From a virus, in IMG/VR virus record IMGVR_UViG_3300036829_000172, positions 1 to 64,000 of that record: a stretch of DNA of 64,000 bases; one strand, written 5' to 3'. The notes under the pieces were generated by a model that saw only the letters and a program-made list of their open reading frames with translations, was not told where the DNA came from and made no database searches. Positions 19,417 to 27,722 of the stretch are shown here, piece after piece. The stretch's first letter is position 1. Each line of letters starts with the position of its first letter. A program made the translations under genes and the position numbers.

Positions 19417-19803
19417 ATGCAGGTCAACTGCTGCGTGCCTGGCTGCCCAAAACCGGTGTTCCGGTTCGGCATGTGCCGCATGCACTACGACCGCGCGCAA
19501 CGCTACGGCGGCCCCGGCCCGCCCGGCATGATCGGCAAACGCGCCCCACTGCCCGAACGCTTCGCCAACAACGTCCAAATCAACGGGCCCACACTGACCA
19601 CCACCCTGGGCCCGTGCTCGGTGTGGACCGGCTACGTGCACGCCCGCGGCTACGGCGCGATCCGCTCAGGGCACCGACTGATCTACGTGCACCGCTACGC
19701 CTACGAACAGGCGTACGGGCCGATCCCGCCCGGCCGCTGCGTCACCCAGATCTGCCGCAACAAACTGTGCGTACGCGTCGAGCACCTAACGCTTCGCAGC
19801 TGA
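19417..19803 (+). CDS. HNH-family endonuclease, active-site His apparently replaced
   Basis: 128 aa from ATG 19417 (MQVNCCVPGCPKPVF). An N-terminal zinc-finger-like CCVPGC...CRMHYDR precedes a middle region (WTGYVHARGYGAIRSG) and the block YVHRYAYEQAYGPIPPGRC, then VTQICRNKLCVRVEHLTL. This is the layout of the HNH_3 group, whose consensus is VHRLAYE..GPIP.G..VxHxCRN..CVNPxHL. The His expected before ICRN is Gln, and the NP before the last HL is RV, so catalysis may be lost. It is on the plus strand inside the minus-strand head-tail operon and overlaps the next gene's 3' end by 18 bases. Confidence 0.78.
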   Translation: MQVNCCVPGCPKPVFRFGMCRMHYDRAQRYGGPGPPGMIGKRAPLPERFANNVQINGPTLTTTLGPCSVWTGYVHARGYGAIRSGHRLIYVHRYAYEQAYGPIPPGRCVTQICRNKLCVRVEHLTLRS

Positions 19804-20364
19804 ACCACGCTGCCGCGTCGGCTTCGGCGCGTCAGACCCCGACACCGCCGCCGCCCCCGGCTCCTGCGACACCGGCGCGGGCACACCGCGGCGCAGCCCC
19901 ATACCCGGCTCCAGCCGCCCCCCCGGCACCCGCCACGTCACCATCGCCCGATACCGAGCCAAATTCACCAGCGGATCAGCAATACGCGTGATCACCCCCG
20001 GAGCATGCGAATACGTCACATACCACTGATCGCCGTTAGGCATCTCCATGGTGACACCCTGCGCGTTCGCGCCCCACCCCACCGCCACACCGATCAGATG
20101 CTCAGCCATCGGCTCCTGACTGTTCGGCGCATACGCATGCAAAATCACCGACACATCCCACAACAACCCGTCAGGACGCAGCACACCACCGCCCGCCTCG
20201 ATCCGCAGAAACGCGTTGATGGTGTCCGCGGTGTCCGCCGGCCGCGGCCGCCGGGTCCCGACCGGCGTCGGCGCCACCAACGGCGTGAAATACACCTCCG
20301 CCAGCGACTCGATGGGCGGCGGCCGGGTCGTCGCGAACGGGCGCGGAGCCAACGGACCAGTCAT
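19786..20364 (-). CDS. Neck / tail terminator-like protein
   Basis: 192 aa, ATG 20364 overlapping the TGA of the preceding gene. The folded part is residues 15-150 (NAFLRIEAGGGVLRPDGLLWDVSVILHAYAPNSQEPMAEHL; VTYSHAPGVITRIADPLVNLARYRAMVTWRV). It has the pattern of tail terminator proteins: a helix then mixed strands with a central V..HAYAP and a C-terminal RYRAMVTW strand. The C-terminal 40 residues are low-complexity. Position just before the tail tube gene supports the call. The 3' end overlaps the HNH gene on the opposite strand. Confidence 0.7.
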   Translation of the reverse strand: MTGPLAPRPFATTRPPPIESLAEVYFTPLVAPTPVGTRRPRPADTADTINAFLRIEAGGGVLRPDGLLWDVSVILHAYAPNSQEPMAEHLIGVAVGWGANAQGVTMEMPNGDQWYVTYSHAPGVITRIADPLVNLARYRAMVTWRVPGGRLEPGMGLRRGVPAPVSQEPGAAAVSGSDAPKPTRQRGSAAKR

Positions 20365-20852
20365 TCGCCGCCACCCTCAACCGCACCAGCCTCAGCCTCA
20401 CCCGCGCTGGCCTCGACACCGCCGCCGTCCTCCGGGACGCTGGACGTCGCAGACGGACGCTCAGCCGCCGCCGCCGGCACCGATTTCGGGTCGGACCCCA
20501 CCGACGCCAACGCCTTCAACAACGTCGAATGCACAGCATTGTCGATGTAAGCCTTAAAATTGCCGGGCCTCACCCGGCCGCGGCCACGAATGTTGTTCGG
20601 GTTCGTCGACACCGTGTACGTGTAGACCGCGCCCGGCGTAATAGCCAACGAATTGCACAAGTCAGTAACCTCCTGACACCGCTGATCCACCGCCGCAGTG
20701 ATCTGCGGATCGTGCATAATCCGCCGGAACATGTCCGGCGACAGCTTCAGCGTGATCCCGCCACCCAAGTCGAGCTCGCCGGGGAAACCGCCTTCGGTCG
20801 GACTGGAAACCGACTCGCCCGCAACCTCACCCTCACCCCACGCGGCAGTCAT
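20361..20852 (-). CDS. Head-tail connector (HK97 gp10-like) protein
   Basis: 163 aa. A Gly/Glu-rich N-terminus precedes LGGGITLKLSPDMFRRIMHDPQITAAVDQRCQEVTDLCN, a helical block like those of gp10-type neck proteins. The segment YTVSTNPNNIRGRGRVRPG then leads to a helix, and the C-terminal 45 residues are Ala/Glu/Gly low-complexity. It sits between the head-closure-like and the tail-terminator-like gene and ends in an ATGA overlap. The call rests on gene order. Confidence 0.65.
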   Translation of the reverse strand: MTAAWGEGEVAGESVSSPTEGGFPGELDLGGGITLKLSPDMFRRIMHDPQITAAVDQRCQEVTDLCNSLAITPGAVYTYTVSTNPNNIRGRGRVRPGNFKAYIDNAVHSTLLKALASVGSDPKSVPAAAAERPSATSSVPEDGGGVEASAGEAEAGAVEGGGE

Positions 20853-20871
20853 CCCAGCACCCCCAATTTCG

Positions 20872-21288
20872 TCACGTGACGCGTCTGACCTTCAAAACGC
20901 CTCCCATGGACCGGGTCAAACTCGGCCACGGCGACTGACGATCATCAGCCGGCACACCATCCACCCAATACGCCACACCCGTGTCCGGCACATAATGACC
21001 GTCCGCATCCAACTTGATCCACAACAACACCTGATCAGCAGCCGAATACACCGTGGGGTCCGGCACCGCGACACGCAACGTCGTATCGCTGCTCTCCACA
21101 TAATCGGAGCTGATCACCTCACGGCTCGACACCCCCAGCCGCCCGAACTGCGACACCGAATACACCCGCCGCACCACCGGCGGATCCTCCACCACCGGCG
21201 CATTACCATGCTCATCAACCGGCGCGTCCAGATCCTCCCACCGCCGGATATGCGCCAGCCGATGCGGAGTCGGCGCGAACCCCATCAC
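20872..21288 (-). CDS. Head closure-like connector protein
   Basis: 138 aa. GTG 21288 overlaps the upstream stop as GTGA; ATG 21285 is an alternative start. Small beta-rich protein with HRLAHIRRWEDLDAPVDEHG at the N-terminus and CDADG-type turns (LDADGHYVPDTGVAYWVDG) near the C-terminus. It is second in the connector set that follows the capsid region, where siphoviruses encode the head closure (stopper) protein. Function inferred from position. Confidence 0.62.
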   Translation of the reverse strand: MMGFAPTPHRLAHIRRWEDLDAPVDEHGNAPVVEDPPVVRRVYSVSQFGRLGVSSREVISSDYVESSDTTLRVAVPDPTVYSAADQVLLWIKLDADGHYVPDTGVAYWVDGVPADDRQSPWPSLTRSMGGVLKVRRVT

Positions 21289-21887
21289 CGCACCGCCGGA
21301 ACCGCATACGACGCCAACCGCGACATCTGCTCCCGATTCAGGTTCACCCCGAAATTCTGCGTCGGCTGCAACCGGAACCCCGGCGTCTCAACACTTTTCA
21401 CATTCCCCGCGTTCATCTCCAACGCCGAGCTCGCCAACTCGAAGACCACCGACTTCACATCATCAGGCACCGCCGCATACCCGTGCGTGAACGTCACCGT
21501 CGCCAACCCGTACTGCCCGGTCGGCGCCGGCGCATAACTACCCGGCCCGTAATAGAACCCCGACCAGCCGTCACCCATCGCCGCCGCCGCCTCGATCACC
21601 CCGTAGTCGAACCACGTGTAGGACCCCGGATCCAACGTCACCGCACTCATCAGAACACCGGGAGTCTGCAACGCCACCGACGCCACCGCAGTCACATGCA
21701 TCGACGGCAGTTCGATGATGCCCTGCGACCCGATCCGCAGATCAGTCACCGTCTCCGTCACGCTCGGAAAAATGTGCCAGCCGCAGTGCCGGCGGACCTC
21801 CGCACCAGCAGCCCGCACATAAAAATCGGCGTCCTGATTCTGAAACGACGCCCAATCAGGATCCTGGGTGGTCAGCAAGCTCTCCAC
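21285..21887 (-). CDS. Head-to-tail adaptor (gp6-like)
   Basis: 200 aa from GTG 21887. The opening MESLLTTQDPDWASFQNQDADFYVRAAGAEVRRHCGW, followed by DLRIGSQGIIELPSMHVTAVASV, is the typical adaptor layout: N-terminal helices of an HK97 gp6-like fold, then a beta domain with an I.LP...V..V pattern. Later VPDDVKSVVFELASSALEMN and the ending REQMSRLASYAVP also fit. The adaptor joins the portal ring to the head closure protein. It is the first connector gene after the capsid-region genes. Confidence 0.75.
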   Translation of the reverse strand: MESLLTTQDPDWASFQNQDADFYVRAAGAEVRRHCGWHIFPSVTETVTDLRIGSQGIIELPSMHVTAVASVALQTPGVLMSAVTLDPGSYTWFDYGVIEAAAAMGDGWSGFYYGPGSYAPAPTGQYGLATVTFTHGYAAVPDDVKSVVFELASSALEMNAGNVKSVETPGFRLQPTQNFGVNLNREQMSRLASYAVPAVR

Positions 21888-21893
21888 AAGCTG

Positions 21894-22460
21894 CTACTTC
21901 CCGCGCGGTCCAGCCTTCTTCGCCGGGCCGGCCTTCTTCTCCGACTGCTGCTGGGCCTTCTCCTGGGCCTCACGCTCAGCAGCGACACGCGCCTCATCAT
22001 CCTCCTGCGACGGCACACCCTCAGGCACCGGACCGGGGTCCGGCATCGGGCGCACCACCTCCGGATCAGTCTCAACCGGCCCCTGCACCGCATCCGGCAC
22101 CGGAAACTCCGGCTCCTCACCCTTCTTCAACGGCTCAGGCGGACGAGCCGGCGGCGGCGGCGTACCCGCCTCGTCGAAGCCCTGCTTGTCGACGCGCTTG
22201 ACCTTGCTGATCTCCTCACCGGTCACCGCATCAACCAGCTTGATGTCCGACGCGTCCTTGGCGACACTGATCTGGTCCAGCATGGTCTGAAGATGCTTCG
22301 GCACCTTCTCACCGGCCGCCTCGAACGCGGCGACGCGCTCGCGGATAGCTTTCGCCTCCGCAGCCTCGGGATCACGAACGTAAATGCCGCCCTCAGGAGG
22401 CGCCGAAACACGCCCGAACATACCGGTAGCGGCGGGAACCTGCTTACGACCAACAGCCAT
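21894..22460 (-). CDS. Charged, Pro-rich phage protein downstream of capsid
   Basis: 188 aa, ATG 22460. Residues 1-100 hold a short folded or helical section (DPEAAEAKAIRERVAAFEAAGEKVPKHLQTMLDQISVA), then VDAVTGEEISKVKRVDKQGFDEAG. The C-terminal half is Pro/Glu/Lys-rich and probably disordered. It lies between the HNH gene and the adaptor. No family recognised. Candidates are a head-associated accessory or decoration protein, but nothing in the sequence proves it. Confidence 0.55.
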   Translation of the reverse strand: MAVGRKQVPAATGMFGRVSAPPEGGIYVRDPEAAEAKAIRERVAAFEAAGEKVPKHLQTMLDQISVAKDASDIKLVDAVTGEEISKVKRVDKQGFDEAGTPPPPARPPEPLKKGEEPEFPVPDAVQGPVETDPEVVRPMPDPGPVPEGVPSQEDDEARVAAEREAQEKAQQQSEKKAGPAKKAGPRGK

Positions 22461-22565
22461 GTGCGCAGGCTAGCCATCGGCACGATCATTTCAGCCGCGG
22501 CGCGCCGAAACCCCTGTGAGCAGGAACGGCAAACCAAGAGGTGTTCAAGTTCAAATTCTGAACAT

Positions 22566-23405
22566 CTAGCGGACCGGGGTAGTGAGAGCCTTCTCCACCG
22601 ACCAGCCGTGGGCCAGACGCGAACGCACCAGGTTCGGTGGTAGGCCAAGCCGTTTTTCCCATGCGCCGATCGATGTGGTCACGCCATCGAACGTGATCAG
22701 CCGGTTGTCCCGTCGGTTATTGGACTGCTCGGAGGGGGTTGCCCAACGACAGTTGTCAGGCTCGTAGTGCCCGTCGTTGTCGATGCGGTCCAGCGTCATG
22801 CCATCAGGACGTTCACCCATGTCGGCCAAAAAATTCTCGAACACCTCCCAGCGCGGGCACACCGTGATGCCACGCTCACCATAAATAGCGTAGCCGCTGT
22901 TGTTGGCGTTGCGACACCGCTGCAACATCGCGGCCCATGACGCGTAAGCCGGGGTGCGACACTGGCCATGCGTGGTCAACATATCCGTCCAGCGCTGACT
23001 CAGGAGTTTACGGCGGAGACAGCCGCATGATTGGCTACCCCTCCTTACGAGATCGCCGCCGCTCACCGCGCGTTCAGTGCCGCATTCGCAGCGACACAAC
23101 CAGTAGAGAACGTTCGCTCCTGAGGGCTGCCGCCGCGATGGTGCTTCGGCGATCACGGTCCAGCATCCGAACACCTCACCAAGTAAGTCGGACCGGTTCT
23201 TTACGCAGCCGCGGCCGCACGACGTGCTCTTGCCCTTAAGAAGCGTGGCGCCGCTCACCGCGCGTTCAGTGCCGCATTCGCAGCGACACAACCAGTAGCG
23301 ATATAGGTGGCCTGAGGGCAGGCGCCGCGATGGTGCTTCGGCGATCACGGTCCAGCGCCCCGAACTGCTGGCCTTGAAGATCCTTGTGCTGTGGCGGCAT
23401 ACCAC
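22566..23405 (-). CDS. HNH/AP2-type endonuclease with duplicated zinc-ribbon module
   Basis: 279 aa from GTG 23405. Two N-terminal copies of a 60-residue module (GRWTVIAEAPSRR..PSG..YWLCRCECGTERAVSG) end in CGRGC or CGCL, giving CxCG...CG.C zinc-binding signatures. A nuclease domain follows: ITVCPRWEVFENFLADMGERP, then TLDRIDNDGHYEPDNCRWAT..EQSNNRR, a pattern of phage HNH/AP2-type homing nucleases. A C-terminal DNA-binding helix block (IGAWEKRLGLPPNLVRSRLAHGWS) ends it. It follows the capsid terminator in the operon direction. A relative lies at 47037-47714 in the conjugation half. Confidence 0.75.
   Translation of the reverse strand: MVCRHSTRIFKASSSGRWTVIAEAPSRRLPSGHLYRYWLCRCECGTERAVSGATLLKGKSTSCGRGCVKNRSDLLGEVFGCWTVIAEAPSRRQPSGANVLYWLCRCECGTERAVSGGDLVRRGSQSCGCLRRKLLSQRWTDMLTTHGQCRTPAYASWAAMLQRCRNANNSGYAIYGERGITVCPRWEVFENFLADMGERPDGMTLDRIDNDGHYEPDNCRWATPSEQSNNRRDNRLITFDGVTTSIGAWEKRLGLPPNLVRSRLAHGWSVEKALTTPVR
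23058..23356. repeat. Direct duplication inside the HNH gene
   Basis: Segments 23058-23164 and 23251-23356 are copies offset by 193 bases. Their first 48 bases are identical, and the last 33 (ending GCGATCACGGTCCAGC) are identical too; only about 25 bases in between differ. The near identity implies a recent duplication or gene conversion of the zinc-ribbon module. Confidence 0.9.
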
Positions 23406-23428
23406 AGCACGCTAACAGACCAGTACGA

Positions 23429-23460
23429 CAAATGGCCCGTCACTAAGGACGGGCCATTTG
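23429..23460 (-). terminator. Intrinsic-terminator-like hairpin after the capsid gene
   Basis: A perfect 13-bp stem, CAAATGGCCCGTC paired with GACGGGCCATTTG around a 6-base loop, lies 13 bases past the capsid stop. There is no T-tract on the leftward strand, as is usual for mycobacterial hairpin terminators. It would separate abundant capsid mRNA from the downstream genes. Confidence 0.7.
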
Positions 23461-23472
23461 CGCAGCTAACCA

Positions 23473-24933
23473 CTAAAAGGTGGGCGTGGTCAGACCCGTG
23501 ATCTGCACGACGGATTGCGGATAACGACCTGCCGAGAAGGCAAGGTAGTTGTAAATCTGCAGCAGCACAGTTAACGTCTGCGCTTTGGTTTCCGGCAGCA
23601 CCCGGGCACGAATACCGGACTCCCACAAAACGATATCCGACGCGCGCAGGACGTAAATGTAATCCTGATTCGTGCCATACCCCAAGTTCGTTGGGATATT
23701 AGGGTCAGTTACGACTGGCAACCCTAACATTGAGCCCACAACTTGCTGGCTCGCGACGTCGGTGAGGATACCGGCGGCGGCGAACAGGCCCTGTGACGGC
23801 GGCAGGAACAGCGGCCGGTCGTTATTGTCGAGCAAACTCTGGAACCAGCCCCAGCGCCGCGGGTGCATAACGATGACCTCTGGAGGCATGAAGCGGGTCG
23901 TATGGACCAGCTGGATCGCGTTGGCGATCGCGGAGTACACACCCTGCAGGGTGACTGCGGCGACAGCGACGGTGTTGATGCCGACGGTGGCGTTGATGCC
24001 CCGCACCTGTCCGGCGGTCCCGGTGCCGGCCAGTACTTGGACGTCGGTGGCGGCTGCGTGTGCTGCGACGAGGTCGCGGAACACGATGTCGTCGAACGCG
24101 ATCGGGCTCTGGTCGATGAGCTGGATGCTGACGCCTTGTGCGCCGGCGATGGTGCACACGGGGGCGTTGATGAAGGTGTCGGTCAGGTCCACGTCGACGA
24201 CTGTGGTGTTGTCGGCGACCTGGATACCGACGGCGGTTCCGGTCAACAGCTTCGGGATGTTGATCGAATCGGTTCCGCCGGGCAACGGCTGGCGTTGCAC
24301 GAGGTTGGCGAAAGCCCGTCCAGGCCGTGCCAATTCGACGTACTGGTCCATCAGCCAGGCCGGTGGGACGGCCCAGCCGCCTTGGCCTTCGGTGCGGGAC
24401 AGGTCGCGGTACTCGGCGTACTCGTCGAGGGTCTGGACGTCGTGGGCGTGGCGCATCAGCCGGTCTTTGGAGTCGCCGGTGTCGTCCAGGTTCAGGCTGT
24501 ACTTGATGAGGTCCTGAATGTAGGAGCGGCGGCGGTCGTTCTTCTGGTAGATGGCCTGCTCGGTGACCGTGGTGAGCGCGTGCTCAGCTTTGCGGATCTT
24601 GGCGAGGTTTTTGCTGATCTGGCCGGAGCGTTCGATCTCGGCGCGGATCTCCTCGATGCGTTCGTCGAGGCCGACGATTTCGGCGCCGGATGTCCGCATT
24701 TCGGTCATGTAGCGGCGGTATTCGGCGTCTTCCTCGGATTCGAGCTTTTCGCGGCCTTGCTCGCGGGCGAGCAGAAGGACAGCTTCGGCTTTCTGCTGGT
24801 GGCGGGCGCGGGCTTCGGCGGTGTTGTCGCGGCGCTTGAGGAGCTGCTGCAGGAAGAACTCGAGGCCGCCGGCGGCGCCGACGGGGGAGGTCTGCTCGCG
24901 GTTCTCAATCATGTCGCGGATGTCAGCGGTCAT
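23473..24933 (-). CDS. HK97-fold major capsid protein
   Basis: 486 aa from ATG 24933 with AAGGA 8-12 bases upstream; the longer frame to 25107 has an implausible low-complexity extension. Residues 1-150 are a charged, coiled-coil delta-like domain (EARARHQQKAEAVLLLAREQ; DERIEEIRAEIERSGQ), normally removed by the maturation protease. The capsid fold follows, with GQGGWAVPPAWLMDQYVELARPGRAFANL, INIPKLLTGTAVGIQ, AFDDIVFRDLVAAHAAATDVQVLAGTGTAGQVRGI, FMPPEVIVMHPRRWGWFQSL and LGLPVVTDPNIP. No protease or portal gene precedes it. Capsid forms the head shell. Confidence 0.95.
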   Translation of the reverse strand: MTADIRDMIENREQTSPVGAAGGLEFFLQQLLKRRDNTAEARARHQQKAEAVLLLAREQGREKLESEEDAEYRRYMTEMRTSGAEIVGLDERIEEIRAEIERSGQISKNLAKIRKAEHALTTVTEQAIYQKNDRRRSYIQDLIKYSLNLDDTGDSKDRLMRHAHDVQTLDEYAEYRDLSRTEGQGGWAVPPAWLMDQYVELARPGRAFANLVQRQPLPGGTDSINIPKLLTGTAVGIQVADNTTVVDVDLTDTFINAPVCTIAGAQGVSIQLIDQSPIAFDDIVFRDLVAAHAAATDVQVLAGTGTAGQVRGINATVGINTVAVAAVTLQGVYSAIANAIQLVHTTRFMPPEVIVMHPRRWGWFQSLLDNNDRPLFLPPSQGLFAAAGILTDVASQQVVGSMLGLPVVTDPNIPTNLGYGTNQDYIYVLRASDIVLWESGIRARVLPETKAQTLTVLLQIYNYLAFSAGRYPQSVVQITGLTTPTF

Positions 24934-25183
24934 AGCGACGGTCCTTAAGAAGGATGCACCCTTTTTCAGGGCACGAAAAGATAGGGACGTGGCCCTAACC
25001 TGGGCGGGGGCTGTTCGCCGGCCCGCCAACGGACGTGTCGCCGTTGGGCACTTGGTTGCGGCTCGCGGAGCGTCTTTCCCACGTCTGGGCGGCCCGGGAG
25101 GCGGCAACCTGGCGACGATTATTGGCGCAGCCGGCGGACACGCTCAACGCGACACGCCGTACACCGGTAAAGCATCGGCAATC
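24934..25183. promoter_or_regulatory. Divergent intergenic region, capsid operon / glycosyltransferase
   Basis: This 250-base gap must hold the promoters of the leftward virion operon and of the rightward glycosyltransferase. Visible elements are a short inverted repeat TAGGG-ACGTGG-CCCTA and the hairpin CCCTTTTTCAGGG near the capsid side, and a TATCTT hexamer on the minus strand that could serve as a -10. No convincing -35 was seen. Confidence 0.3.
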
Positions 25184-25861
25184 ATGTACCGGGTGAAGAG
25201 AATCGCGATCCCGCTGCACGACTTCGTCACCGCCGAGCAGAAGGTGGTTGTGGGGCTACCGATGTATCGGCAGGTGTCGTCGGCGTGGCTGTTCAACTGG
25301 TGGCGGATGTGGACACGGTCGTGTGTCGGTCTGGTCGCAGTGGAGGGTGCTCGGCTGCCGGTCGCGATGACGCGGGTCGTGGAGGATGCGTTGCGGAAGT
25401 TCGACGGCTGGGAGTGGCTGGTGGTGTTTGAGGATGATGTGGTGCCGCCGGTGGATGCGTTCGACCGTGTCGCGGCGTACGGCGGCGGCGAGTTCGACGT
25501 GGTGACGGGGCTGCATTTCGGGCATGAGCCGCCGTACCGGGTGTTGGCGTTTGAGCAGGTAGGTGACAGCTACGAGTGCGTGTCGGCGGACGTGGTGCGG
25601 GGGTGGGTGGAGCGTCCGGGGGTGTATGAGGTTGATGCTGTGCCGATGGGGTTCACGGCGATCGCGCGGCGGGTGTTAGAGGACTGGGATCCTGCGGTGT
25701 TGATGTGGCAGCCCGATGTGCCGGGGGCGGGTCAGGATGTGCATTTCTGCAAGGAGGCGCGTAAGCAGGGGTACCGGATCGGGGTGGATTCGGCGTTGCG
25801 GTGCGCGCATCTCAGCGAAGTGCCGGTCGACTATTCACATCATCAGGCGGCGGGCGGATGA
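25184..25861 (+). CDS. Glycosyltransferase-like protein next to capsid
   Basis: 225 aa, ATG 25184. It has the GT-A pattern: a beta strand near the start (KVVVGLPMYRQVSSAWLFNW), and the acidic metal-binding motif WLVVFEDDVVPPVDAF (EDD, residues about 82-95). The segment ALRCAHLSEVPVDYS near the C-terminus recalls the RxxHxG-type end of phage glycosyltransferases. Actinophages carry such enzymes beside structural genes and glycosylate capsid or tail proteins. It is divergent from the capsid gene and coupled to the small gene behind it (TGA/ATG overlap). Sugar donor cannot be told. Confidence 0.72.
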   Translation: MYRVKRIAIPLHDFVTAEQKVVVGLPMYRQVSSAWLFNWWRMWTRSCVGLVAVEGARLPVAMTRVVEDALRKFDGWEWLVVFEDDVVPPVDAFDRVAAYGGGEFDVVTGLHFGHEPPYRVLAFEQVGDSYECVSADVVRGWVERPGVYEVDAVPMGFTAIARRVLEDWDPAVLMWQPDVPGAGQDVHFCKEARKQGYRIGVDSALRCAHLSEVPVDYSHHQAAGG

Positions 25862-26082
25862 GCGCGCCGGCGGTGCTGCGCTGTTCGACGTGCGGGCAGG
25901 AGCTCACCGGCCTGGACCCGCCGGCTGATACCGAGCTTGAGCTGCTGTGGGGTTACTGCCGGTTCTGCCGGCAGGCCGCCGATTTCGCGCGGTTCCTGGC
26001 GGCGCGTACCCACCGCGGCGGCGTCGATTTCCAGCCGTGGCAGCTGGTGCTCTTGAGCCGCTGGCTGCGCCTCAAAGGCTAG
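25858..26082 (+). CDS. Small zinc-ribbon protein
   Basis: 74 aa; ATG 25858 overlaps the glycosyltransferase stop as ATGA. Two CxxC pairs (CSTCG at residues 9-12 and CRFC near 33-36) predict one zinc ribbon, followed by a helical tail (FARFLAARTHRGGVDFQPWQLVLLSRWLRLKG). It is cotranscribed with the glycosyltransferase. No family recognised. Confidence 0.6.
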   Translation: MSAPAVLRCSTCGQELTGLDPPADTELELLWGYCRFCRQAADFARFLAARTHRGGVDFQPWQLVLLSRWLRLKG

Positions 26083-26087
26083 GGCGT

Positions 26088-26252
26088 TCAGAAGCCCCTT
26101 GGGTTCTCAAGTTCCCACCGTGCGGGCATCCCGAACGGGCACGGGCCAGCGCCGTCTCGGTGCCATGGCAGGGATGGGTCTTCCGGCTTGCCCATCCAGC
26201 AGTAGTAGCGTGGGGCTGTTTTGTTGCACTGACTGCACAGCTCGCCATCCAT
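26088..26252 (-). CDS. Small Cys/Trp-rich protein after the coupling ATPase
   Basis: A 54-codon ORF (MDGELCSQCNKTAPRYYCW...) starting 12 bases after the VirD4-like stop, with GAGAGGG as ribosome-binding site. Cys residues in CSQC and later YYCW/GPCP predict zinc binding. The C-terminus (MPARWELENPRGF) is unremarkable. It is convergent with the zinc-ribbon gene at 25858; their stops are 5 bases apart. The composition and SD make it a likely real gene. Confidence 0.6.
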   Translation of the reverse strand: MDGELCSQCNKTAPRYYCWMGKPEDPSLPWHRDGAGPCPFGMPARWELENPRGF

Positions 26253-26264
26253 GCTTTGCCCTCT

Positions 26265-27722
26265 CTACGGTCGCGGGTCGCTCCACTGCCTGTTCAGTTC
26301 GGCCAGTGCCCGACGCTGATTAGCTGCGGTGTCCGGCGACCCGTTCATCAGGAGTTTCATCGCCACGTCGTAGAGCTGGTCACGGAACACCGACCAGTCG
26401 GGGATCTCCACTTCCTCGCCGACGTCGCCGCGGACCAGCAGTCTGGCGTGCTCGCGGTCTGTCGGCAGCAGCTCCTGCCAGCGGATCCGGGGACCGAGCT
26501 CGCTGCTCAAAGTTTTCTGCCCCGACTCCTGCGACGTTTCAGGGTGCCGGGTGGTGAACTGTGACCAGTCCTGCGCGGCCTCCAACACTTCACGCTCGAG
26601 CGCGCCTTTCATCACCAGGACGGCCGGGAAGATCGCGCGGAGCTCGTCGCAGTAGTCCCGGCCGTACACGGTGGCCAGCTGGCAGGTGGCCTGCACGGCG
26701 GCCATCATGTTGATCGACAGTCCGCGGGCTTCCCCGATGATGCGGCGCAGCGTGGGGATCGGGGCGGTGTTGGGTAGCTCGTCGATGATGAGCAGCAGGT
26801 TGCATAGGGTTTCGTCGCGGGCGGCGGTTTTGTCGCGCCACCGTCGCACCAGTGAGTCCAGCAGTGTTACTGCGGCGCCGGCGACTGTGCCGTCGGCGGG
26901 GGCCAGGACGAAAAGGGTGGCCTGCGGGTCGTCGAGGAACGCCGGGTTGAACGGGGGCGCGGCGAGTTTCGGGTCGTAGCGGGCGGCCAGCGCGGTGCGC
27001 AGCCACGGGGTGATCGCTTTGCGCATGGTGATGGCGACCGAGTCGCGTTGGCCGGGGCCCATGGCGGCGATGCGTTCCAAGCCCAGCGCTAACTCGTCGT
27101 AGCGTCCGCACAGTTTCGCCGCCGTTTTCCAGCCCGGGTCGCCGCCGTCGCCGTCAAGGTCCAGCGGTTCCTGCCCGTCCTGTTTGCGTTTTTTGCGGCG
27201 GGCGACGTTGTCGACGGCGCGTAACACCCAGCGGATCCCGGCGTTGTTGCCGACCGGGGAGGCAGCGTAGAGGAACGCGGCCAGCGGTCCGGCGGCGTTG
27301 GCTTCCCACACGCCGCTATCGCCGAACTGTTCGGTGGAGCCCAGGCCGACGGTGGACATGGCCATGATGGTTTCGGCGACGGTGAGGGCTTCCATGGGTG
27401 TGGTGATCGTCGTTGTCGGGTCGTAGCCGGCGACGGTCACGCCGGGCGGGTAGACGGGGGCTTTGACGGGCCGCAGGTCGATGACGGTTTTGGGTCCGGC
27501 GCGGCGTTCGGACACCAGCTCGATGAGGTCGTCTTTGGAGGACACGATCGTCGCGGGGCCGGTCCAGGTGACGGCGGCGGGTGTCAGGATGCAGCGGGTT
27601 TTACCGATTCCGGGTGGCCCGGTGACCAGGACGTGCGGCGCGGTGCGGGCGACGACCTTACGTTTGCCGCCGCCGTCGACGGTGCGGGTGGCGAATCCGC
27701 AGAACGGAGTGTTCATGTTCAT
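26265..27722 (-). CDS. VirD4/TraG-like coupling ATPase lacking a membrane domain
   Basis: 485 aa. Walker A is GPPGIGKT at residues 35-42, Walker B LLLIIDELP near 307-316, and the following MMAAVQATCQLATVYG resembles the conserved region of type IV coupling proteins. The family normally begins with two transmembrane helices; here the protein starts at the nucleotide-binding domain. Two genes upstream in the same operon is a separate multi-spanning protein (27961-28638) which may supply the membrane part. Coupling proteins bring the relaxase-DNA complex to the T4SS. Start ATG 27722 lies in an overlap with the upstream gene. Confidence 0.82.
   Translation of the reverse strand: MNMNTPFCGFATRTVDGGGKRKVVARTAPHVLVTGPPGIGKTRCILTPAAVTWTGPATIVSSKDDLIELVSERRAGPKTVIDLRPVKAPVYPPGVTVAGYDPTTTITTPMEALTVAETIMAMSTVGLGSTEQFGDSGVWEANAAGPLAAFLYAASPVGNNAGIRWVLRAVDNVARRKKRKQDGQEPLDLDGDGGDPGWKTAAKLCGRYDELALGLERIAAMGPGQRDSVAITMRKAITPWLRTALAARYDPKLAAPPFNPAFLDDPQATLFVLAPADGTVAGAAVTLLDSLVRRWRDKTAARDETLCNLLLIIDELPNTAPIPTLRRIIGEARGLSINMMAAVQATCQLATVYGRDYCDELRAIFPAVLVMKGALEREVLEAAQDWSQFTTRHPETSQESGQKTLSSELGPRIRWQELLPTDREHARLLVRGDVGEEVEIPDWSVFRDQLYDVAMKLLMNGSPDTAANQRRALAELNRQWSDPRP

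Noticed and set aside
23863-24948. 361-codon plus-strand frame opposite the capsid gene
   Set aside because: Gly/Val/Asp-rich shadow of the capsid gene.
26099-26564. Plus-strand frames after the small zinc-ribbon gene (26099-26323, 25947-26564)
   Set aside because: They overlap the well-supported minus-strand genes at 26088 and 26265, with no ribosome-binding site or family.
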